A stretch of 64,000 bases of DNA from positions 14,177,718 to 14,241,717 of the forward strand of contig OY754978.1 of assembly GCA_963576475.1 (NCBI GenBank), written 5' to 3'. The notes beneath the pieces are model-generated. The model did no database searches and was not told the origin of the DNA. It saw only the letters and a program-made list of their open reading frames with translations. Positions 1 through 9,326 of this stretch are shown here, piece by piece. Origin of the DNA: Molanna angustata. Its lineage: Eukaryota > Arthropoda > Insecta > Trichoptera > Molannidae. Position numbers and translations under genes: made by a program. Position 1 is the first letter of the stretch. Every line of letters begins with the position of its first letter.

Positions 1-75
1 AAAAGGCGGGACTATTGCCATAAGCCATTGTCTTCCAAGCAAGCTAGGCACTATGAAGCCTTAATTAATAATAAC
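1..75 (-). repeat. LINE 3' tail fragment
   Basis: On the minus strand this resembles the 3' untranslated end of the LINE family seen complete at 46.9 kb and again at 20.4 kb: a variant of 'ggcgggcttattgcc', then a 'cttccaa' block. It is cut by the window edge. No coding sequence remains. Confidence 0.5.
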
Positions 76-182
76 AATAATATGATGTTCCTACCCTAAA
101 ATAAATAATACAATAAAACATTTAATAGACTGATCACGGTGACAATGAAAGGAAGTAGAATAACGAAAAAAGTAGAATGAAA

Positions 183-254
183 GACAATGCACACCCCCAC
201 ACCTGTCGCTGGTTAGCCCCACATTGTAGGATATGCCGTGATGATATATGTACA
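183..254 (-). repeat. Z-family repeat, truncated
   Basis: Matches, in reverse orientation, the start of the Z repeat (full copy 34698-34997): the 'catcacggcatatcc' block, a 'ccagcg' block and 'gtgcattgtctt'. It stops abruptly about 15 bp before the Penelope-like inverted repeat. Z looks like a non-coding SINE-like element. Confidence 0.6.
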
Positions 255-267
255 AAGAAAAACTATC

Positions 268-326
268 AACCATTTTTGAATTATTAATAAGCTATAAACC
301 ACTTGTTTTTTGAGTCACTTCGCGAC
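268..326 (-). repeat. 59-bp inverted repeat, distal copy
   Basis: Exact reverse complement of 1021-1079 over 59 bp. It lies beyond the 3' end of the Penelope-like ORF (minus strand) and encodes its last residues and stop. Its inner edge (326) is 3 nt from the predicted hammerhead cleavage point (324/323). Penelope-like elements are known for odd terminal repeats, including inverted copies. Confidence 0.85.
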
Positions 327-1037
327 ATGTTTCGGAAGCGCTGTCCTTCCATCGACCGGCGTGTCGAGACTAACATGTTGAATTTGTGTGTATCTGTCTG
401 TGAAGCGAGGGGGGTGGCGGTTGAGGGTTGGTTGGGTTAGTGGGGGGGGGGAGAATTGTGAAGTGTTTTTGTTTTTGATGGGAAATATATTAAGTATTGG
501 AGAGGTGTTATGAAAGGTATGGTTATTTATAACTTTTATACCGGAATTTATGTGTTTATGTATTTCGAGCGTTTCGTAGTTGTTAAGTCGGTATCCTTTA
601 TTCTGTGTTTCATGTAATAGTTTTAGTTTGTGGTTATTGAAAGAGTGATTATTTTGGATAATGTGGTTAGCAAATTCTGAGAAATTATTGTTGTTTAAGC
701 ATCTTCTGTGTTCGTTAATTCTTATATTTAGGTTACGTGATGTCTGTCCTATGTAGTGTTCATTACAGTCACCACATGTTATTCTATAAACTCCACTTTT
801 TTCTTTGTAATTTCTTTTAGTTTTAGAATTTAATAATGATCTACTGATGTTGTTGTTGGTGTAAAATGCAGCTTTGATACTAGTTGGCAGTGTATTTTTT
901 ATTTTTATAGAAATAGGTCCTGTGTATAGAATTTTTCTCCATTTTTGTTCTGTATTTAGGTTGTTGGTGTTGAATGGATATATGTATTGGTCAGTTGTTT
1001 TTTGTTTTTGTTTTTGTTTTGTCGCGAAGTGACTCAA
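315..1037 (-). CDS. Penelope-like retroelement, C-terminal GIY-YIG endonuclease (5'-truncated)
   Basis: An open frame of 240 codons on the minus strand encodes the C-terminal part of a Penelope-like polyprotein. Residues 81-97 hold the GIY-YIG core: SGVYRI, then C88-x2-C91, H94 and YIG (95-97). R101, R106 and H110 follow, then H125 and H131, and ETLEIH near 155-160 supplies the expected glutamate. The C88/C91/His pattern is the zinc-binding insertion typical of Penelope-like endonucleases, which nick target DNA for retrotransposition. The reverse transcriptase that should precede this domain is missing. The first codon is TTG, not ATG, and a stop lies just upstream, so this is a truncated remnant rather than a complete gene. 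The N-terminal KQKQKQK comes from an AAAAAC repeat at the junction. Both ends fall inside the flanking inverted repeats. Confidence 0.85.
   Translation of the reverse strand: MSHFATKQKQKQKTTDQYIYPFNTNNLNTEQKWRKILYTGPISIKIKNTLPTSIKAAFYTNNNISRSLLNSKTKRNYKEKSGVYRITCGDCNEHYIGQTSRNLNIRINEHRRCLNNNNFSEFANHIIQNNHSFNNHKLKLLHETQNKGYRLNNYETLEIHKHINSGIKVINNHTFHNTSPILNIFPIKNKNTSQFSPPPLTQPTLNRHPPRFTDRYTQIQHVSLDTPVDGRTALPKHVAK
320..360 (-). ncRNA. Degenerate hammerhead-like motif at Penelope-like 3' end
   Basis: On the minus strand a hairpin GGAAG/CUUCC (346-350 with 334-338) is followed by GAAAC (333-329), then AUGUC. This gives A15.1-U16.1 and C15.2-G16.2 with a 2-nt loop and H17 = C at 324, the short stem III typical of Penelope hammerheads. 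The 5' core box reads UCGAUGG instead of CUGANGA, so it is probably inactive; the region also encodes protein. Offered because the 3' half is exact and it sits where such ribozymes are expected. Confidence 0.4.
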
Positions 1038-1079
1038 AAAACAAGTGGTTTATAGCTTATTAATAATTCAAAAATGGTT
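1021..1079 (+). repeat. 59-bp inverted repeat, proximal copy
   Basis: Perfect partner of 268-326; begins GTCGCGAAGTGACTC. It abuts the 5' junction of the truncated Penelope-like ORF, so the 810-bp unit 268-1079 is a closed inverted-repeat element with coding DNA in the middle. Confidence 0.85.
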
Positions 1080-2159
1080 TATATTATTAACTACCACAAA
1101 ATATCCGCCGAATCATTAAAAAACTATCAATTCTATTTGTTTTTTTAAGTAATTCTATGGCAAGATCATTGATTATTTTTAACTAGTCAATGGCATTGGC
1201 AAAGGGATTTTTTAGACACATCACTTACACTTTTTTACAACCATTGTAAAATCTCTAAGGTCTGTAGTCTCATAAAGAAAATAAAAATAGTGTGAAGTAA
1301 TAGATATTATGTAATCCACAAGACCATTAAACTACTATTGTCAATAAATGGATAATCTATCTTGAAATATTACGATCATGTCTAGACGGAGATTAATCTT
1401 TTATAAGAAACCTCTAATAATGTTTGATTTAAATGAGATAATATGTGTTGTGATACATTAACAAAATACAATAAACGTGTGCTTTACCAATCGATATCTT
1501 CTATGTATCTAGAAACATAATAAATTATAAAACGTTTAATGGTAATGTTTGAGTTATTATTTCATGTATTTGTTGTATAAGCAACATTTTATCATCAGTT
1601 GTATATTATAGTTGTTTTTTAGTATTTTTTCATTGTTTCTATATTATTTTTTGTTGATATACAATTTTTTTGGTTATTCCTCGTCGCACAATTAACGCCA
1701 TTCCTTCAGTTATTTATTCTCAACACAAGCAATAGGTACATAATTTTTCGGAAGGAAATAAAAAAATGGGTCCTACACCAAAATTGATATTATTGTTGCA
1801 TGTGCTTTTTAACAGACAATCTTTTTGAAGTTCACAGTTTCTTGAGAATCGTTATGTTATTGGTTAATATGACAAATATTGTAAAAACTGTAGGCACTCG
1901 TATTAATTTATTGTATGTTTCTCGATAGTATCGGTCACTTGCATAGTTACATATGTTCAGAGTTTAATATAAAAATGAAGTCAGAATGTGAAGTTTGAAA
2001 CATTTTAATTTCTTATTCTTTTTGTGATAGATTTTGGGAACCTGTTTTTATCAGGAATCAGGAAGTGTCATAACAAAGTATTATTGTTAAGTGTATAATT
2101 GGTTTCTTTTCTATGATTTTTCTCGGTATGTATATTTTAATGTATTTATTTATTTAATG
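1080..2159. other. No recognisable feature
   Basis: AT-rich sequence with no long open frame, no repeat shared with the rest of the window and no recognised motif. Confidence 0.5.
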
Positions 2160-2160
2160 T

Positions 2161-2371
2161 TGCTTCTCGGGCAACTAAAAGGTACTTTGTCAAACATTTA
2201 TTTGACACGCATCCAATCACAAGTTGCCACATTCTGGAGACTTGTGATGTTCTGGATCTCACAGATCCAAACTGAAAACACAATTAAAAACTGTGTTTCC
2301 ACCGGGAATCGAACCCGAGATCTTGGATAAGCAGTCAGATACTTAACCAACTGAGCCACAAAGGCTGACAA
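2161..2371 (-). mobile_element. SINE-A copy (tRNA-headed)
   Basis: Minus-strand copy of a SINE. The head (2295-2371) looks like a tRNA with an A-box-like TGGCTCAGTTGG and a B box GGTTCGATTCC. The body carries the 'gagacgattaata'-region remnant, 'gtggcaacttg' and a 'gttgcccgag' end shared with copies at 14.0 and 26.7 kb. The head resembles a tRNA, but the shared body shows it is a SINE, not a tRNA gene. Confidence 0.85.
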
Positions 2372-2395
2372 TATATGTTTTTAAAAGGCAATTTT

Positions 2396-2690
2396 TGCCG
2401 TTAATTAGTGAATAACTAAATAAATAAATATTTAAATAAATTGAATAAATAAATTAATATAAAAAACAAAAATGAAATAGTTAAATAAATTCATTAATAA
2501 TTAAATAAATAAACAAATAAATAAATATAATAATTAATAAATAAATTAATGTGAAAAATAGTTAAATAGTTAAATAAATATTAATTAATTAATTAATTAA
2601 TAAAAAAAAAAAAAAAACAAATAAATAAATTAATTAATTTATAAATAAATAAATAAATAAAATAATTCATTAATTAATAAATAACAGGTG
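2396..2690. repeat. AATA/TTAA-rich low-complexity tract
   Basis: Degenerate AAATA and ATTA repeats with an A15 run near 2604. It adjoins the SINE-A head and could have grown from an A-rich tail. Confidence 0.7.
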
Positions 2691-3027
2691 GGCTCGGCAT
2701 CCCAAACCCTCATGTGATGCCATGCTCCAGCTTTCAAGCCTCGTATGTTGATTTCAAGAGTGCAATTTTACCTACTTTATCAATAAATATTTATTGAAAT
2801 TAATAACTTGAAAATAAAACAAGCAAACAAATCAATCTAAATGAATAAATATATTTTCAATAACCACGGGTTGAATTCGTATTTTTTTTGTATCGTATTG
2901 AAAAGTGATATAATCTACATACATATTGAAAGTAAAATTGAACTTCAATATTATATAATATACCTATGTAATATACCACTATGTGAAAGCAGGTTACTTC
3001 CCTGAGATTTCAATTTCATATATACAT

Positions 3028-3331
3028 ACCATGACGCCAATTTACTTATGTGGTAAGCAGAGAGAAACCAAGAGCCATACTCCTCTATTTTTGCACACAT
3101 TCCTGGCTTCCTTTACATCCATGCATCGTCTCATTCATGCTCGTAAAGCAAACTTCTTTCAAAATAACATTCATTCGGTGAAATCATTATTTTCTGGAGC
3201 GACCCCTGCTATTCACTCCATCTTTTACACCTACTTAATTTTTTGGTCAACAGTTCATCGTTCATTCAATATGCCCAAATCATCTCAGGATATTCACTTT
3301 CATTTAACTTATAATATATTTTAAAAGGGAT
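3028..3331 (-). pseudogene. RTE-like LINE 3' fragment
   Basis: Minus-strand remnant of the LINE family seen at 47.8-48.4 kb and 61.8-62.2 kb. Shared blocks include the 3' end 'ggtaagcagagagaa' (encoding a variant of the RSVLSAYPK end) and 'gcatcgtctcattcatgctcg' (the RRCMD region, minus strand). Many substitutions and shifts remove the reading frame. Confidence 0.6.
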
Positions 3332-3345
3332 ATGTCCTTGTTTCA

Positions 3346-3470
3346 AGTCTGGATTACAAACCTGGCACGTTCATTCTTTAAATGTGTCCAAACCACCTCA
3401 AGGCATTCACTTAAATTAATTTATAATATCCTTCTTAATCTTGCATTCTGTCCTCATCTCCTCAGTTTTT
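3346..3470 (-). pseudogene. RTE-like LINE fragment
   Basis: A second, more decayed block repeating the theme of the segment before it: 'cgttcattc', 'ccaaaccacctcaagg', then 'tcattc'. It is either a duplicated part of that LINE or an upstream part displaced by a deletion. A 'gatatgtccttgttt' string at 3329-3343 between the blocks matches the end of SINE-B. Confidence 0.4.
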
Positions 3471-3616
3471 ATTGTATCATACATATATCGTTCTATTACA
3501 ATCTCTTCCTGGTGATATGTACGGCAATTTTGGCTTCCTTTAAGATAGTTACTTGGATCGGACATTATTAGACTAAGTGCTTCGTTTATTCAATTACCTG
3601 CCACACTCTTCTTTCG

Positions 3617-3755
3617 GATGGTTCGATGGCAGAGCGATTAGCGCGCTGGGCTAGTAATTCAGTGGTCGCGAGTTCGAATCCTGCTTCGACCGATTTTGTT
3701 CACCTATAGCACAAGCATTTATGCTTATTTTAGGGAACGTAAAAGAAATATATGT
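3617..3755 (+). mobile_element. SINE-B, 5' part (split by an insertion)
   Basis: tRNA-like head 3621-3692 with A-box-like TGGCAGAGCGATTAGCGCGC and B box GAGTTCGAATCC, then the SINE-B body 'cacctatagcacaagc' and 'ttagggaacgt'. The rest of the element resumes at 3963 after a 207-bp insertion flanked by a 12-bp target duplication. Confidence 0.85.
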
Positions 3756-3962
3756 AATTAAGTTTAATGTTGTTTCGTTTACAGAGTGGAAGTTCATAAT
3801 GAAATTATTACGAATATAAACCATATGATTGTCGCCTCCGAGGATGATGGTGTAACCATTGGTTTTCGCCTCCGAGGATGATGGTGTAACCATCGAAAGC
3901 GCTCAGGCTAATTTTAACTCAATTTGTGGATTAAAACTATGGTTTATATTCGTAATAATTTT
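3756..3962 (+). mobile_element. Small inverted-repeat element with tandem hammerhead-like units
   Basis: Inserted in SINE-B; both sides carry AGAAATATATGT (3744-3755 and 3963-3974) as a 12-bp target duplication. Inner arms of about 23 bp (3801-3824 and 3940-3962) are inverted repeats. Between them are two tandem 34-bp units, the second forming a near-perfect hammerhead fold (3868-3908). The left outer end 'tttacagagtggaagttcat' is shared with the elements at 6.75 kb and 24.3 kb. No protein is encoded, so movement must have been supplied in trans, plausibly by a Penelope-like element. Confidence 0.7.
3868..3908 (+). ncRNA. Hammerhead ribozyme-like motif, type I layout
   Basis: Stem I GCCU (3868-3871) with AGGC (3905-3908); core CCGAGGA (3872-3878, consensus CUGANGA with U4 changed to C); one extra U (3879); stem II GAUGGU/ACCAUC (3880-3885 with 3889-3894) closed by GUA; GAAA (3895-3898); mini stem III of A-U and G-C with loop CG; H17 = C at 3904. 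Predicted cleavage is between 3904 and 3905. The U4 change predicts weak or no activity. A first copy starts at 3834 but has lost its GAAA. Confidence 0.65.
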
Positions 3963-3998
3963 AGAAATATATGTACTTGTTTAATAAGGACATATAAT
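3963..3998 (+). mobile_element. SINE-B, 3' part
   Basis: Continuation of the SINE-B split at 3755: target duplication followed by 'acttgtttaataaggacata', the usual 3' end of this family. Confidence 0.8.
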
Positions 3999-4239
3999 TC
4001 TTATTTGTTTTAAAACAAAAAAAAATATCTTTATCGGGTCTTCCATTCTGTTGAAACATACTCCTCAAGCATAAATATTTTTCATTTTGTTTAAGCTATT
4101 CGTTCGCTACTGTTATCTTGCATATAGATTGACTTTCAGCTGGGCTACTCATGAAGTTGATAACAGTAAAATTAAAATAAACTTCAGACCTAAGCAATTC
4201 TTGAGGTTAAATAAATTGAATAATTATATCAATTTATAA

Positions 4240-4727
4240 AACAATGGACCTTAAACTCCGAAAGGAACTAGTGAAGACATTTGTATGGAGTATTTTGTTA
4301 TATGGTTGTGAGACATGGTGCATAGGTGAAAGAGAACGCAAAAGATTGGATGCCTTCGAGATGTGGACCTATCGCCGAATGCTTGGTATATCTTGGAGGG
4401 ACCATATAACAAATGATGAGGTTCTCAGCAGAATTAACGAAACCAGGCACCTGTCAAACACCATATCGAAAAGGCGTGCAAATTGGATAGGCCATGTGTT
4501 GCGACACGAGGATCTCCTACATATCATCTTGGAGGGAATGGTTGAGGGTACAACTGGCAGAGGGCGTCCCCGCCGGGAGTATTTAGAACAGCTGTGCCGC
4601 GACATGCAGTGTACCTCTTACACGGAGATGAAAAGAGTCGCTGAAGACCGAGCGGAGTGGAGGAGGAGATGCATCAATTTAATGCTGCCAACCAATCTTC
4701 AAGATTGAAACAAAAGAAGAAGATAAA
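4240..4727 (+). pseudogene. RTE-like LINE, C-terminal part of ORF2
   Basis: Open for 154 codons (4244-4708). The protein has the stretch after the reverse transcriptase seen in RTE-like LINEs: LLYGCETW near the start, RRMLGISWRDHITN, RRANWIGHVLRHE, then GRGRPRREYLEQL and AEDRAEWRRRC. These are normal C-terminal blocks; the catalytic domains are absent because the copy is 5'-truncated at about 4240. It ends with an AAGAAGA-type tail. A 60-bp relic of the same 3' end is at 15055-15118. The ATG at 4244 is at the truncation junction and need not be a real start. Confidence 0.75.
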
Positions 4728-4749
4728 ACAATTAATTATAGTGTCATAC

Positions 4750-6320
4750 TAAGTGTTGATATTAACAAATTTTCGTGATAAAATGTAAAGAAATATTAAA
4801 ATTAGTGTATGTGCCACTGGTTTTACCCAGTGACAGGAGGAAGGAAAAGAAGGAATATTTGCTATATGTACCTTTCCTGGTGGTTCAGATTTTTCCCAGC
4901 AATGTCTCCTGATGCTCACTTCACACAATATTCACAGACACTTAACAGCTGATAAGTTGGATGGCGATGTTTGATTTGAATGAATTATTTTTACTGGATT
5001 TGATGCGAGTCCGAAACATGAAGGTCACAGGGTGTGGTCTTGATGATGACTGAATTTTGTCGTCAAATTTGTAGGTATGAAAGGAAGTAGGTAGGATAAA
5101 ATGCAACAATATTAAATCTCAAAATATTGACATGTCATTACATATACCTACCTATCCATGTACATATTTTTATGTATGATCATATCGTTCACTATAACAT
5201 AATTATAGCGAACAATTGGCTTAAAATCGAGTACCTACTGAGGCAAGCTAAGAATATATATAATTTTTTGATGTTGTCTGTTATTATATAAGAAATATTG
5301 ATTTTGTTTTTGATGAGTAATTTATTTGAATTTGTTCTTGATGTAATTAATGTATTTTTATTGTATTCCAGTTTTTGCGGTTAGTGGTTTTTGTTTCGTG
5401 ACGGTGGACGGTGAACGGTGAATGCCTGCTAGTGGGGCCCTGCGAACGGCAAATGCAGTTCGCGGTTCTCAGTATGCGCTTGCGTATACTAGAGTATGCT
5501 CCATTGGTGAGGGTTCATCCGTAAACTGTTCACCAGTTCGCGTAATATTAATTTAAATATATGCGTGTTATTTTTAGTAATATTATATGTTATTGAAATA
5601 AATGAACCGCACAAATGACTGTGCTCCTCCCTCGAACACGAGATTTGATCTCAACTGAGGGATGAATAGATATTAAATAATTTAATTTTAAGATACTGTT
5701 TATAATTCTTTTTATCATTAATGTATAATTTTTAAAAAAAAAAAAATGTATTAAGAATGTGTCATGAGTAGCCCTCCAGGTTTTTCGAATACCAATATCA
5801 ATAAATATACAACAGATTCAATAAATAAACAAAAGCACCTTTGAAAGGAACGAAATGATGTGTTATCAAGAGCTACCGTGAGCAATTTGTCTAAAATAAT
5901 AGAGGCCAGGATGACAGTCGGCGGGTTAGATAATGTTCGTCCCAAATAGGGCGACACACACTGATTTGATAAGGAATAAATTTATGTTATTACTGAGGGC
6001 TGTCAGCAAAACTACCCCTTAACACGCCACGCCTGCTATAATGATGTTATGTCATAGTCTACTCACCCCTGGGTAACTACCCATCGCCCCGCCACCATGT
6101 AGATACTTAAACACTTGAATTTACCCATTTTCCTTTACCTATTTTATTCACCTTTAAGGTTGCTTCAGTTTACGGGGAAAAAGCGACGAGAAATTATGAT
6201 CGCTGTATCAAATTCGTTAAAAGAAAATTCACACCATATATAATTTTTACACGAATGCCTATGTGAAAAAAGAACCTATTTCGTAGATAATATTTCTTTT
6301 ATCGAACATTTTTTAAAAGT
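4750..6320. other. Mostly featureless; GC-richer patch at 5390-5560
   Basis: No gene recognised. The patch at 5390-5560 is clearly richer in G+C than its surroundings and holds imperfect short palindromes such as 'cgaacggcaaatgcagttcg'. It could be part of a DNA transposon end; no partner copy was found here. Confidence 0.4.
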
Positions 6321-6324
6321 TGCA

Positions 6325-6545
6325 AACATTGGATTTTTCCCTGTTAGGAGTCAATGATATTTTATGACAATTTTCAACATCTCAATAGAGACGAAGTTGG
6401 AATATCATAGTAAAACCAGGAACTCAAGGCACCTGCAGGGCTTACGACCTGTCATCGGCTGGTTTACGTGATCACTTTATGCGCTTGCGCAACGTTCACC
6501 AATTATGCTTTCTTATTGAGACCCATTATCAATGCAATTTTTGAA
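6325..6545 (+). repeat. R-family repeat
   Basis: Copy of the repeat with core 'gcgcttgcgcaacgttcac' (6482-6500), also at 17.6, 23.6, 59.1, 59.9, 60.5 and 62.5 kb in both orientations. It begins with 'gcaaacattggattttt' and includes 'cctgtcatcggctgg'. Non-coding. Confidence 0.8.
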
Positions 6546-6604
6546 AGTTCTTTATATTTTAATAATGAGAGTTCTTTATATTTTAATAATCATTTGAACA
6601 TTTT

Positions 6605-6790
6605 TATTTTATAAATTGTAAAAAAACACTTCTACATCCTCTCTGATGATGCCAGCTGTGACTGGCGAAAGCGCTTAGGCAAATAAAAATACTCATTGTG
6701 GAATCTAACTGCAGTGTTTCTATTTATAAGTGTTTTGTTTTAACAATTTATAAATATGAACTTCCACTGTGTCAACGAAAAAACCTTCAA
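6605..6790 (+). mobile_element. Small inverted-repeat element with one hammerhead-like motif
   Basis: Imperfect inverted arms (about 6609-6631 and 6728-6753: TATAAATTGT... and its complement) surround a hammerhead-like core. The right outer end (6756-6778, 'gaacttccactgtg...') is the complement of the left outer end of the elements at 3.77 kb and 24.28 kb, which groups the three as one family. Confidence 0.65.
6639..6680 (+). ncRNA. Hammerhead ribozyme-like motif with consensus core
   Basis: Core CUGAUGA (6643-6649) fits the consensus exactly. One extra U (6650), then stem II GCCAG/CUGGC (6651-6655 with 6662-6666), GAAA (6667-6670), mini stem III A-U plus G-C around loop CG, H17 = U (6676), then AGGC. 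Stem I keeps only U-A, C-G and a U-G wobble, so it is weakened. Of the copies here this has the best catalytic core. Confidence 0.65.
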
Positions 6791-6811
6791 TTTTTTTTAT
6801 GCTAGTTCTCG

Positions 6812-6905
6812 TGCAACCAACCGGAAACTATGTCAAATATTAACAAATAAATGTTGCCACATTCTAGACTCTTCTAGACTGAAAACACCATTCAAAACTG
6901 TACAC
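6812..6905 (-). mobile_element. SINE-A fragment (body only)
   Basis: Contains 'tgttgccacattctaga' and 'gactgaaaacac' in SINE-A order on the minus strand, without the tRNA-like head. Confidence 0.65.
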
Positions 6906-6909
6906 TAGT

Positions 6910-7835
6910 TTTGTGTTTATATTTTACAAACAAAAGTAACTATCAATATCCTGAACATGGAGTGATAGCATTATCAAGTTATTATATTTTGATCTACGAC
7001 CGAAAGTACAGCCTACTTGTAGAGAAAAATAACATTTTAATTTTTATTGACTTACATTATTGTTAACAAAATAAGGCACTAGAGTAGGTATTCCGATATC
7101 GTTTAGTAAAAACTTTAAAGAGATTATTTTTACCTTGATATTCAGGAAATATTAGGGTTAATGAGTGATTCAAGTTTAACTCAATTAATTTTTATTTCAT
7201 TATTTATTTTGTATACCTATCCTCGGTGTAGTAACAACGTCAAAAAGAGCTGATAAAAAATCATAAAAAGTCATCCATATCGTGTTTTTTTTTTCATGTC
7301 TGTAATGTTATTTTACGCTGCTAGCCGAGAAATTCTATCTAACTATATGTAATGAATGAGTATAACATAACCAATCATGTCACGGCTTGGTACTTTACTC
7401 GCTATCTGCCCTTGGGTTAAGTCCTCTTAGGGTAGAACGGAATTAGTCAAACTTTTTATGTGTGCATGTAGAGCAAAAATAATTTATTGAGGTCAAGGGC
7501 CAACCTCTGATAAAATATCAAGTCAAAGGTTTTTTTTCTCCTACGAATAATAATAATAATAATTTATGATATTTTATTTGGAAAAGACAGCTCTATGGTG
7601 GAACTAAAAAATCACACGCTTCACTATGAGTTCGTATTGGACTGTACGGTTTGACTGTGTCCACAAAACATTTGGTTAGAATATCTTTTGGGGTACTTAT
7701 CTACTATTTTTTTTTGCTTAACGATTCGGTAATTGCTTTACAAATATTTTATGAAATTGTGCGTGTTCAAAGGAAAAGATTGACATACAAATTAGTAGAT
7801 ACCTCCCAAATACACAAAATAATCTTATTTATTTA
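6910..7835. other. No recognisable feature
   Basis: AT-rich, with a short AAT run at 7548-7564. An open stretch of 61 codons at 7651-7836 has no recognisable motif. Confidence 0.5.
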
Positions 7836-7837
7836 GG

Positions 7838-8062
7838 TTTCAGGATATTCAATCCCCAATGTGTGAATGCGGTGAACAGGAAGAGAATATTGATCATGTT
7901 TTCTTTGTCATTTTCTATAAGCAGCAGAACAAATACACAAGGATTTATTACCATTCCTCTTTTACGTACAACTGCGCCACAACATTGCTATAATTATAAA
8001 GGTACTAAGTGGTTTAATGAACTACCCTTGAGTGTTAGACTCGAAAAAAATATATATTTTTG
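7838..8062 (+). pseudogene. LINE ORF2 C-terminal relics
   Basis: The stretch 7845-7908 encodes MCECGEQEENIDHVFF, a typical zinc-knuckle-like end of a LINE ORF2. From about 7918, in another frame, comes RTNTQGFITIPLLRTT and YKGTKWFNELP, the usual '...RT..GQ.SF.YKG..LWN.LP' ending of CR1/Jockey-type LINEs. The frame change means either a frameshift or two fused fragments. Confidence 0.6.
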
Positions 8063-8768
8063 AATAAAATAAAAAAATTGTACTGATTTATTTTTTTTGT
8101 TTATTTCATTCTTGTTTATATGTAGCTTTTTATTCGTTTCGAAAATTTTATTTTATCTTTTAACACAATCTTTACATGTAAATTATTGTTTTTTCCTCAT
8201 ATAAATGCTAACCTTGGTGATAAACCTTAGTGATTAATGGTGACTTTCACCAACATTACCAAAACTGTCACATAGCTGGGTATCACCTAAACTTAGGTAG
8301 CCCCTAACGTATTCTTTGGTTTTCACCAGTCTGTTCCCCAGCTAGGAATTCAAAATGATTTTTTTTGTTTATACAGTGGCAACATTTGTATTTAGAATGC
8401 ATCATGTTTTTTCTATGACTGTCACTTTCTGTCAATTACGTTGTGATCACGCCTGTGGCACTCTATTGGTAGCATTGGTTTTACTTTGCGCTTACATCTC
8501 CAAAGGTGGCGCTATTTTTTTTTTTTTTGTTGGTATTTTTGAAAATGCAATGTAAAATTTTCAGACCTTCAGCATACTTCAGTTGTGTTTTGTTGTTTGT
8601 TGTGACGAGAAACATTTTGATCCTTTAAAATCTTGAAGTAAACCAGATAATAAATATAACATGTGTGATTTTGTAAAATTCTTGTTGTTTTCGGTGTTCA
8701 TCTACATACACACTATCACGCCATGTGATGGTGATGGTGTTTTTGTGTTTTTCGATTATCTTCGCAAG

Positions 8769-8850
8769 ATGGCTGACAAGTTTTGTTGTGTTTTGAATAA
8801 ATTGTCAAGTGAAATACGGCGAAGTGAAGTTATATAGTTTTCCGAAAATC
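8769..8850 (+). pseudogene. Possible THAP zinc-finger start of a transposase
   Basis: ATG at 8769 gives MADKFCCVLNKLSSE; after a one-base shift the next frame reads VKLYSFPK. Cysteines near the N-terminus and a downstream '(L)Y.FPK' are the first landmarks of THAP DNA-binding domains used by P-like transposases. The rest of the domain and the transposase are not recognisable. Confidence 0.35.
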
Positions 8851-9326
8851 AGTATTAAATCTTTCTTTGTGGAAAATAAATTAAAAAAAAACAAATAATC
8901 TACAATGCACATTTTATTTAGAACAATGTATTTTATGAATTATTTGGCATAATTTTTGAAATATTGCAAATAAAATCCATCATACGTGATTTTTTTTTAA
9001 TAAATAATGATTGAAAATTGGTTATTTTTTATTTATGTTATCCTTGAATCCATTCCTCAAAGCTGGAAACATTTTAAAATGGAAATTTAAATTTGCCGTG
9101 GACCGGTCGCGTATTCATTGCCCCTATAGCGGAGATGCGAGAAACCTTATGATTATCCGGTTACAGCTTCTATGTATTGAGTGACACATCTGAAGTATAC
9201 TGAAAGTTTACTTCCATATTATCTGTGGTTGTGATTACGTTCAACATTTCCAAATAGTTCAGTTTTCGTTTAGTTGATCTTAGTTATTTTCTCGTTAATA
9301 ACTAAGTATTACTGTCTTGTGATATT

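Noticed and set aside
2983..3571. Plus-strand frames of 79-113 codons
   Set aside because: They run antisense to RTE-like LINE relics and have no motif.
5751..5957. 68-codon minus-strand frame
   Set aside because: No motif or repeat relation; consistent with chance.
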